Shown in pieces: positions 55,098 to 64,000 of a DNA stretch of 64,000 bases (the stretch's first letter is position 1; every line of letters starts with the position of its first letter). Source of the DNA: Toxoplasma gondii ME49 (taxonomy: Eukaryota > Apicomplexa > Conoidasida > Eucoccidiorida > Sarcocystidae); NCBI RefSeq assembly GCF_000006565.2, contig NC_031469.1, forward strand, positions 2,004,583 to 2,068,582, in the 5' to 3' direction. The notes under the pieces were generated by a model, which made no database searches, was not told the origin of the DNA, and saw nothing but the letters and a program-made list of their open reading frames with translations. The position numbers and the translations under genes are program-made.

Positions 55098-58000
55098 TTT
55101 TGCGACACTGTGAGGCAGCGAAAAAGTCAAGGGAACTAGCAAGAGTGACTAAACTCGGTAGACAACGGAAGACACGATTCAAGAGGAGTGAATGCTTGAA
55201 GAGACGAAAGCGCTTAATCTCCGGGCATATCGTCGGGGTTCGGCGTCTCACTCGCTGACAGGGGAAACAGGAGAAGCGAGGTGTACATACACCCGAAGTG
55301 CCCCCGGTCTGGTGCTCGGCAGAGCAGCGCGACGGCCTGTGTCCGCCGTTCGAGAAGCTGCGCGGAAATCCAAAGATGGCCGAACGCCGGAGAGATAAAA
55401 AAATGGAGATTTCCGACAGAGAACGTGTGGAAAGAAATATCTGGAAAGGAGCGGGTGCCGTTCGAAGAGGCTGAGAAACGCGTGCTGCCGTTACGCGCCA
55501 GAAAACGCGGAAAACAGAGGGGGACGAAAGGGAAAACGCCACAAAGAAAGCAACAGAAAGCCGACCGAAAATACCAGACAAGAAACGTACGGCTCTTTCT
55601 GCTTGCTAACTTCTACCTCGGGAAAAAAAGCGGAAAAGAGGCGGAGCAAGATCTTTCAACTCAGCGCTTGCGCGTACACAAAGTGGGCAGGATATGCACA
55701 AGGAAACGCAGCATGCAGAGAAAGGACCGGGGAAAAGGGCAAAGGCACCGAGGTTCCACAAAGAACTCCTTTTCGTCTCGCGAAACGCATTCAAAGTCGC
55801 AATTGAGAGAGGGGTCCGCGAGACACCGCGTTAAGACAAAGGTATCTCGATGGGCGGGCACCCAGATTCGAGTGTCCGAGAAAACTGCAGTTTCTCGCTG
55901 GGCGTAACACAAAGAGATGCCTGCGTGTGCAAATTTCGGCTTGCATTTCCGCATATTTTTCGCGGCTGTGGTGAAAGCGAGCCCGCCCCCCTCTCGCATT
56001 TTTCCACCACTGCATGCGCGGCGTAAAAAACCTTTGCCGCCTACAGACGGAAACTAGCCTAGGACAAAGCACACTGGGTCCATATAGATCTGAAGCAGGA
56101 TGGTGTATATTTCCGCAGTTCACGTGGGGAATCCCAGAGGAAGCGCACAAATCCTCGGGTCTCGCATCCTCAAGCAAAAGGTTGCTACAGCCACATTCGT
56201 ACTACGTTGACATTCGGTCTGCCAACCGCTCTGCAAGCGTCCACAGTGCGAATTCCTGGGCACTGAACCTCACAGGCCAACCTTGTATCATTTGCCTCTG
56301 TTGATTGGAACTCGGTTAGAAATTCACCAGGCCATCTAGAGTCGCGCTCGATTTTGCAGCAGGAACGGACGCAGAAGGATCTCCCAGCTCGCTCTGTGCA
56401 CGAGACTGTCGTCTTCTAACACCCGCGGAACCCGAAACCAGACAGAACCTCGAAATCCGCGCCTACAAAATATCGAGACGAACGCGTGGGAACACTTGAG
56501 GCAGTGTCGCGTGGACCCAGCTCGACTCTCGGCTTTCTGCGTTCCGAGGAAGGCAAGGCTGCCTTACAACAAGGGCCTCCTCAACGGAAACGAAACCAGG
56601 TTGCTTCTCGGAGAGAAACGCCGAACACGCGGTTGCTTCGCGAGAAATCAGAAAGGGCAGCCGGGCCCACGCCGCTCGGTCTCGACAACGAGGGTTTCCG
56701 GCGTGCCAAAGGAACACTCGCTGGAACGTGAATGCACAGGAACTGCCGAAAAGACTAGAGCGGGAGGTGGCAAGCTGCCACGGTGTCGCCTGAAGAAATC
56801 CGAAAAACCTGACAGCGCGGAGCCGGCGCTGAAAGTCACAAAAGGAAACTGCGTCCCCGTAGCGTCTGTGCATAAAACACAGAAAACCCGCACGCACCCA
56901 CAAAAACACACACACTGGAGGAAGAAGCAGTCTTTCAGACCGCGGAAGACGGTGAGGAAAACGACTTCGCTCTGAAAGTCGAGTGAAGTCGCTGGACTGC
57001 GAGGAACCTTTCCGAGTGTGGTTTCAGGACGTTCCTTCAGGGGCGTCTCCCCAGTTTCCTAAACCTACAGTGGGTAGAAACACGAAGAGAGACAGAGCGG
57101 AGCGGGAGAGCCCACAAGCCGCGAAAAACTTCAAAGGCGATGGAAAAGCCTCTCAACGAATTCCCACCGGCCTAGTTTCACTGAACACCAGACGTGGCGT
57201 AACGCTGATGCTTGGGGCATGCCTCGCTCAGAGAGACGCGAGGAAACTTTTCCATGTGTCGTTTGCCCACGACTTTCCACTTTCTCCTGCCACTGCGAGT
57301 CGTCGGGTCGCACACACCGACCTCCTCTCTGAAATGAAGCAGAACTTTCTCCTCTGGCTCTCCACGCCCTTCTAGGGACCATGTGGCTACACCGAGAAAG
57401 AGTCCAGGGGGGGTTTGCCCTAGGCACTCTTCAGTGGGGAATGGTGTACAGCAGTCATGAAGACCTTGGTTGTTGGCATCGCATAAATGGCGTCCTATTC
57501 AGTGTCCTAGATGCTAAATTGCAGAATTCGTCAAAATATCCGTGTCTGTTTATCATAGCTGGAATCCGAGTCCGGATTCCAGGTGCTTAAATATCAGAAA
57601 TCGGAAGGACCTTCGTTGTCGAAAATAGCCGTTCCGCTTTCGACTGCGGGGTTACGAGAGCAAGTTTCGACTTTAAAAAAGTTAAATACCTGGCGGCAAT
57701 CGCGTTCTGTCGTCGTGAACAAGAAAAATTTGCACGACGCACCCCTACAGGAAACTCGGTGGGCATTTGGCGAATTGAAACTTCATTTCTTACTTGCAGA
57801 CTTTCTCCCCTCTACATCTGCACTTGCGAAACTCATGTCTCTTCCACAGACCCAATCAAGAAAGCGACAGCCCCGTTTCTTGAAAAAAAATCGACGAGCT
57901 GCTCTGCATCCCCCCTTTCCCTCACCTTTTTCACCCTTCTCCCGAAGTTTCTCTGTTTCGGAACTCTCTTCTCGCCTTCAGAAGCCCCACAGATCGACAT

Positions 58001-58774
58001 GGTCTCCAGACAGACCCCTCTTAGCTGAGACGATCTTTGTACGCGCCGAGAAGAGCTCCAGATCTCATCCCCGCGTTTTTCGATCTACGTCAGAAGCGCC
58101 TTGTGCAGATGCATCCACGTCCGACTGCAGCCTCCATACGCACCCGCATTTTCGTTCTGGCCCCAGAGACCTTTCGCTCTTTCTCAGTTTTCCCTGCTCG
58201 TGAGGAGCAACGACAAACGCCACATGCACGCGACTTGGAGACGAACGCCCCAGTCTTTCTTTTCTCATGCAAGATTCGCATCTTCTTCTTTCACTTTCTC
58301 GCTGTTCGCCTCGGCGGGAGAGACCGCAGAGGGACCCGCCTGCCGTCGCGCGTAGCGTCGACTCGCCTCGTAAAAGTGGTTTGGATGATTTCCTACGCCT
58401 TCACCTGCAGACAGCAAATTGAATCGATGGAAGGTGAAACGACATATGCGTGCTCACGAGGCGAAACAGCGGCCATTCTAAGGCTAAAGAGGTTGAGGGT
58501 CCAGGCCAGCGCGAAGTTGACCCTCAGATTCCGCGCAGAAACGTCGCGCCAGCAAGGAGAGACGACCATAGTGAAGAGTCTGTGTGCAGCTTATCGCCAA
58601 ACCTTTTCAGCAGAGTGTCGCCGAGGGCGATCTGCAGCAGTTCTTGTGCGCTCTTCAACATCGCAGCTATCTTTGCTGAAATCCCTTCCCTCACAACCAC
58701 GGGGACACAACTGTTTCTCAGGTCCTTCAGTCGTGATAAGCCTCCCTTCTCCAAAACCGCATTAGGTCTTCGGG
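55098..58774. other. Intergenic region between nucleoporin-like gene and PRIM2
   Basis: Contains the promoter/5' UTR of the minus-strand gene starting at 55097 and the 3' UTR of PRIM2 (stop 58775). Plus-strand ORFs of about 200-240 codons at 55281-55907, 57583-58203 and 58037-58765 are Ser/Arg/Pro-rich, overlap each other in different frames and show no domain, so they are not called. A minus-strand frame of 84 codons at 58524-58778, just past the PRIM2 stop, looks helical (ISAKIAAMLKSAQELLQIAL) and could be a missed terminal exon, but no splice link was found. Confidence 0.45.
55200..55250 (-). promoter_or_regulatory. WGAGACG-type promoter motifs upstream of the nucleoporin-like gene
   Basis: TGAGACG is present on the minus strand at 55244-55250 and AGAGACG on the plus strand at 55200-55206, about 105-155 bp upstream of the ATG at 55097. 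WGAGACG is a known over-represented promoter element of Toxoplasma genes. A single 7-mer is weak evidence by itself. Confidence 0.3.
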
Positions 58775-61700
58775 TCACTTGGAGACTCCTCCGTATCTTG
58801 TTCGTTCTTCAGCATGCGATGGAGACCACCAATACCCTTGGTGTGCACCTCGCCCATTCAAATGCCAGCGAGGGATGACACCTTGTGAATCAGACAAAGA
58901 GACAAGAAGTCGTATCAGAGTCTCGCCTCTTACCTTCGCTTCCAGGGTGCGTTTGCATGAAGAATTCGCGACAGGCCAGCTGATATTCGTTGGTGTCTTT
59001 GTACTTCAAGACCGGCAGCAGTTGATTGACTGCGAGAGAAGAAAAAAGGCGACAAGCAATTCTCCATGTAAAAAGCCGTTTGGAAACGCATGCATGCAGG
59101 CTTCAGCCATCAGGAAACCCACAGAAAAGGCATCTTTGTCGACACCTCTTTGGACCCCCGAATCTCTGGATCCAAAGCGGACAGAAAACTCGCGAGACAA
59201 CCTCTCCTGTTGCCGGCTGTCGGAACCCACAGGTTTCTATGTACGGCTTTCAGTGAAGGAGATCTGCAGCGAAGATCGAACTCCCCTGGGAAGCAATTCT
59301 CCGCGTTTTCTGTTTCTTGCACCTTGTCTCTGCTTCAGAAGGCTGTGCCTCGCTTGCGCCCACGACAGTTCTTTTCCTTTTCCAAATCTGCCCAGAAAAA
59401 GAGATCGACTTGGAAAAAGATTGCAGTTGTTTCATCTCCGTTAGAGTGCCGGGATTTGTGTTTGCTGCGTAGTTCTACACCACAAAAAGTACAACCGGCA
59501 AGTCGCCTTTTCGCGGTCGCCACCTTCGACTCTCTCCTCCGGACGCATGTGCACTTCGCTGTCTCCTTTGGGAGGGTGACGAAACGAAGACATCTGCTTC
59601 TCTCAGCGCAGTTCTCGTCATCATCCGAGCCTGCCAAGTGACCTTCGGGGCTGCTTCTCGCGAACCCGGAATGAATTCAAAACACCAAGAGGCCCAAAGA
59701 GTCCAGTGCCCTGGGTCTCGCCACTTCGTGCACGGGTGTCCTTACAGCTGAGGCCGAACTCGGTGAGCAGCTTCTGCAGTTGCGGCTTGTCAAAGTGCTT
59801 GAAGGGACATCCGTGGAAGTCGCCGACGCCCGGCGTCTGCGAAAAAGAAATGCCGCAACGCCCAAAGAGTCTGAACTCCCCTGAAAAATCTAGTTTTTCC
59901 CCTGGAATCCTGGACAACAAACGATACTGAAGACGCTTTTCAGCCGCAGCAACGTCAAGACACTTCGAACACTGGAACAGTGAAGAACCACGTGAAAGAG
60001 AGAACTGAAGAATCGCGGAGGGACGGCGGGAGAGAGAGAGAAAACGAGACTAAGAGTCGAGAAGAAACGAGAGTGTGGGGAAGGAGAGGGCAACTCCACG
60101 AGAAAGCTCCTCTAGGCTTGAACCGGTCAAGAAAAAACAAAGGGTCGGGAAAAGTCTCCAAACACGAGAAGAGCTCCGAACAGAACACAAAAGGAGGAAA
60201 TGGAAGAAATCTTGCACCAAGCCCCAGCGAAGCCACAGACGCTGAAACACAGGTTAAATAAAGTAAAAAAAGACATTACAGGCAGTTCCTCAACAGCAGT
60301 GATGCACTGATCACGCATTGGGATGTATATATATCTATATATATAATATGCATATATGAATATGATGTCGACTTAACGATGTACATTTTTATATATATAT
60401 ATATATTTCGGCATAGACAGTCTGCATATAAATCTGTCTATCTCTATACCACCTGTGAATCAATATATATATAAATATAAATATGTACATCCAACTTTGT
60501 ATATCTATATCTATCTCGAAATAGTTAGATCAAGAGATGTCCCTTTGACGAAGTCAGCGGACGTGAAAGTTCCTGGATCCTCAACACTGTTACGTCTCTG
60601 TATCAGATACCGCACCTCGAGAGAATTTTCAAGGATAAACAGACAGAAGACTTTCCCCCTGGGCATTACCTGAAGCATGCCTCCTCCAGAAATGATTTTT
60701 GAGCAGCTGAGAGGCGGATAGTCTGCCCGCTTTCCTTCCTGGCCGTAGATGTGCCGTAGGGTGTAAGAGTGTCTGAAAGCAGCGAATCGAATTTGCGACA
60801 GCAGCGAAGCGGACGTTCCCCAGATTTGTCAACGCGCCCTCTGACGACGCTTGAACCCTCTTCAGCACAGCCCCTGCGGCAGCTGTCGATGCGAATTCCA
60901 AAGGTGGCGAGAGAAATCCGACAAAACAAGTGACAGCCTTTTCTCTCCTTTTGCCCCTTCACTGTCGACACCGATCTCTGCTTTCTCCCGCTAGGTGATG
61001 GAATCGAAACGGGGCGTTTCAATTGACAGAACAACAGACAAGAATGGGAACAAGGACGGAAGTGTCTCTCCGCGTTCTCCGCCTATCTGAAGCACTGCGA
61101 AAAGACTCTGAAACACGAGAACAAAACGCAAGCCATCCCGAGAACGAGAGAAGGAAAAGAAAGAGAACGCGCGAGAGGGAGACTCTGAGGAGACAGGAGA
61201 AGACGCTAAAGTGGACATGAGTAGCTACAGCTCGAAGAGTCTTTTCTCCGATTCAGATCCTGGTGGAGTCAGAAGTCTTTCTAGCGTCCTAACTACACCG
61301 AGAAATCCCCGTTTTCCATGAATTACGACGGACGCTGCATTTGCGAGAAAAGTCATTAACATCGTCTTTCAAGTGTTCTGAGACCGAGAGAACGTGGAAG
61401 AAACGGGGCGCATGCGTAAGATCAGAAAAAAGCGAAAGAGAGATGCGCTGGCTGTTTAGGTCCTCACTCTCGGTCGAACTTCTGGGCGTCCTGCCACAGC
61501 GCTCGGTTGAACTGGAGATTCTCTTCCAACTTCATCCCTGCGCCCTGCACAGACACACGCGCGACGCGAAACGCGAACACAAAACTGTGCAGAAATAACA
61601 AGCCATGTAATCCTAAAAAAGAGGTAAGTACAAAGGAAGATGTAGTTATAAAAAATGAAAAAAGTGCAACTGTAGGAAACGGTGAAATTGTATAAAAAAG

Positions 61701-63309
61701 TGTAAACACCTGCGCTTCCCTGGCAGAAAACACGGAAGTTACAAGTTGCGGCTTTGGGCTACGGACTCGTTGATTGGCAGACGCGCCAGGACACCAGATC
61801 GCAAAAACTGCGGGAACGAAAGCTGAGAACTCTTCGTCTTGCATTCCGATGCACAAAAGAGCCTTTTCTCGAGGGAGAAAAGCTGTAGAAAACGGAGACG
61901 AAGAAGGGACCTACAACAGTTGTGTTGTCCACACCCTCGAGGTGTTAAACGCAGAGCGAAAAAACACAAAATATAAACAGAGATACGCGCGTGAATTTGC
62001 AGACCTGCAGACACTCATCTACACACATATACGCACATATATATACAAATATACGGAGAGGAGCAGTTTTTTTCGAGCTTCGTTCCGCGGCAACGGAAGC
62101 ATCAGATCGATGGAGACGTGCCAGCTGTACAGACACCCCAGGGGCGAGAGATGTTCCTCTGTGCATTGCGAGATTTTCTTGCGGAGAAGACGCGAACCCG
62201 CGAGACCAAGACCATCTGTGAACGTGGAGCAGAGGCGACAACTTTTCAGGAACGTACTTTGAAGAAAAGCCACAGTTGAAGTCTGCCAGAGTGACGCATG
62301 TGGTGGTCGCGCCTGCATGCACCGAAGACACCCCGCAGAAAGGAACCTGGGTGGAAGCAGAACGAAGCGAATCCGGCTCTCAGCCTGTCTCTGGCGCCAA
62401 GACTCGCGCTTCGAAAGCTTTCTTGGTAGCCTCGATTCCAAGCGTCAAGTCTTCAGATCCACTTTCCACCTTGCAGGGTCTCTTGACGCTGCGAAACTGT
62501 CGATCTCTCTAATATGGCAGAGGCAGCCGGCGTCTTGACGCCTCTTACGCACATGTAGGCCCCAAAGAGGCGACGCATGCACGGCGGGAAGGAACTGCGC
62601 CAGACCTGAAGAGCGCCGCAAAAAGCCACGGAGTAAAAGAGCAGGCAGACAGTTGTTGAAAAGACTCCTCCAGTGAAAGAGGCGCTGCATGCGCTCCAGA
62701 GAACTCACAAACGTTTTCCGAAATGCCTCCGCAGTCAATCGCTTCTCAACAACATCTCAAATCCACCTTCACGTTCATTCTGTCGCATACTCCATACAGA
62801 TATACATGCACTTCCAGAGGCAGATGATAGAGTGTTTGCATGCGTAGCTGGTGGATCAGGGAACAAGGTGTTTGTGTGATACGGACAGACCTTTATATCC
62901 ACCGAGTGATCTGTACTCCTAACATCTGCATCTGCATTTCTATCTCTGACGCTTATTCTCTCCTTATGTACACAAACCACTGCATGCGTCTGAGTGTATC
63001 GACCTACGGATCTCCACCTTTCTGTGTGCCAACATCGACTAGTCTACTGCTCTGTACACCTTCTTGTGTACGCGTCTTCTCTGCATCTCTGTCTGTTTAC
63101 AAGCCGCATCTTTGCTGTCCTCATCTGTGCCTTTTTTTGCACCTTTTTGTGTCTGTCTATCTAGAGGTCGAGACACGAACATTCAAACAGGCGTGAGAAG
63201 TGGAAAAGCGAGTAAAAGTCCTTTGCTTTCTTCGTGCTCACGTCTTTGACGTTTTGTGGAGTGAGACGATCTTCAGCAGTCTCCACGGCGTCCTTGCGAA
63301 AGTCCTTTC
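58775..63309 (-). CDS. PRIM2: DNA primase large subunit PRIM2, C-terminal half (5' part outside window)
   Basis: Partner of the catalytic primase in DNA polymerase alpha-primase, which starts every Okazaki fragment. Nine exons splice in phase: 63309-63242, 62605-62549, 62488-62463, 62282-62258, 61544-61468, 60772-60670, 59836-59746, 59029-58934, 58881-58775, covering about 215 residues equivalent to the iron-sulphur domain. All four cluster cysteines expected of the family are visible in FPPCMRRLF, YPPLSCSKI, FHGCPFKHF and YQLACREFF, each in a separate exon. RHIYGQEGKRADY and LFFKGAGMKLEENLQF are further hallmarks. The 62488-62463 exon is tiny with a weak donor and is the least certain. About 250 N-terminal residues are missing; only 690 bp remain in the window, so the start must lie beyond 64000. 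The last exon, ending in YGGVSK, is shorter than in animals. Confidence 0.92.
60318..60520. repeat. Clustered TA microsatellites in PRIM2 intron
   Basis: Several TA runs separated by 15-40 bp of AT-rich sequence, in the intron between the PRIM2 exons at 60772-60670 and 59836-59746. Confidence 0.85.
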
Positions 63310-64000
63310 CTGCATGCAACGGCCAGAAGAAACGAACGATGGAGACGATGGAGACGATGGAGACGAAACGGGAAGGAACGCCGTCGTGTCTGACGCTGGC
63401 GCTCGTTCATTCATAGATCGACAGCAGACTTCCACAGCCTCGCGAAATCCAAAGCAAACGCCCTTCGGTTGAACTGTTGCGTGTTTCCTTTGCAAAATCA
63501 GAGCAATGGACTAAATACCCAGCGCCATGTGCTCTCAGCATCTCTCGGAATCATCGTTAAGAAACTGTGCATGCAACACAGATAAGGAAACAGCAGGAGC
63601 TACACTCCTTGGTACACACCACAGAAATGGGATCTTGCTTCCCCGATCTTTTTTGCATCCAGCAGTCGGAAAACGCGCCCTCTCGGGCCTTTGAGAAGAA
63701 ACACACCCACGGCAATGCGCATGCATATGCATGACGAAAACAAGCGGCTGGGACGAGAGCGGGCGCTGTGAGGAGAAACGTCATGTCGGACAGAGCGGAC
63801 TGTTGCGGTCATGAGAAGAGAGGAAAAAGGAGGGAAAAAGACAAGGTGAAGAGCGTCGAACCTGACACGAATCGAGTTCGAAACTACAGAGCTGTGCCTA
63901 TTCGATGTCATCGTTATCGCAGGATTCAAGAGTCTGTAGCCCACACTGTTCTTCGGAGAGAATATGAGTTTCGACACGGCCGTGAAAATCGAAGAAAGGC
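63310..64000. other. Right edge, PRIM2 upstream intron(s)
   Basis: The PRIM2 exon at 63309 needs an upstream exon ending with one leftover base. I could not identify it with confidence in the remaining 690 bp, so this stretch is probably intronic or holds a small exon that I missed. Confidence 0.4.
63337..63366. repeat. 9-bp triplicate GGAGACGAT
   Basis: Three tandem copies of GGAGACGAT, the last slightly diverged, located 28 bp upstream of the PRIM2 exon 63309-63242 in the gene sense, inside an intron. Confidence 0.85.

Noticed and set aside
55281..58765. Several plus-strand ORFs of about 200-240 codons
   Set aside because: They overlap one another in different frames, lack domains and splice support, and fall in the flanks of two minus-strand genes.

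Overview
The window is nuclear DNA of a eukaryote, most likely a cyst-forming coccidian apicomplexan (Toxoplasma, Neospora, Hammondia or Besnoitia type). The evidence is many short exons with GT-AG introns, pyrimidine-rich acceptors, Ser/Arg/Ala-rich proteins, TA, CA and GATA microsatellites in introns, WGAGACG-type promoter motifs, and a flagellar central-pair protein in a genome that otherwise looks apicomplexan. This rests on gene content and style; no database search was possible.

Layout from left to right. 1-2.7 kb: no convincing gene, several microsatellites. 2,722-20,993 (minus): the condensin ATPase SMC2 in 32 small exons that I could join in phase except for one 5-bp tandem duplication in exon 12. 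21.0-24.8 kb: SMC2 upstream region and possible extra exons of the next gene. 24,820-27,817 (minus): coiled-coil protein of unknown function. 27.8-31.0 kb: no gene recognised. 31,014-31,687 (plus): a three-exon candidate gene with no recognised family. 32,082-34,642 (minus): a four-exon gene for a small protein with a mitochondrial-type presequence; its last intron carries a nearly identical direct duplication of about 210 bp. 36,136-44,571 (minus): complete 17-exon SPAG6/PF16 armadillo protein (512 aa). 46,081-48,132 (plus): long intronless ORF for a disordered protein. 49,677-55,097 (minus): a large protein with a Ser-rich N-terminus, a propeller-like middle and a coiled-coil C-terminus, best read as a Nup82/Nup88-like nucleoporin. 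58,775 to at least 63,309 (minus): C-terminal half of the DNA primase large subunit PRIM2 with all four iron-sulphur cysteines; its 5' end lies beyond the window.

The genes do not form an operon. They are individually transcribed nuclear genes, although SMC2 (chromosome condensation), PRIM2 (DNA replication priming), a nucleoporin and SPAG6 (microgamete axoneme) all belong to cell-division or gamete biology. The most useful observations are the SMC2 frame break at 14,196-14,205, the two candidate unannotated genes, the intronic duplication, and an abrupt absence of TA/GATA microsatellites between about 21 and 51.5 kb. I found no bacterial-style system, CRISPR array, transposon or virus.
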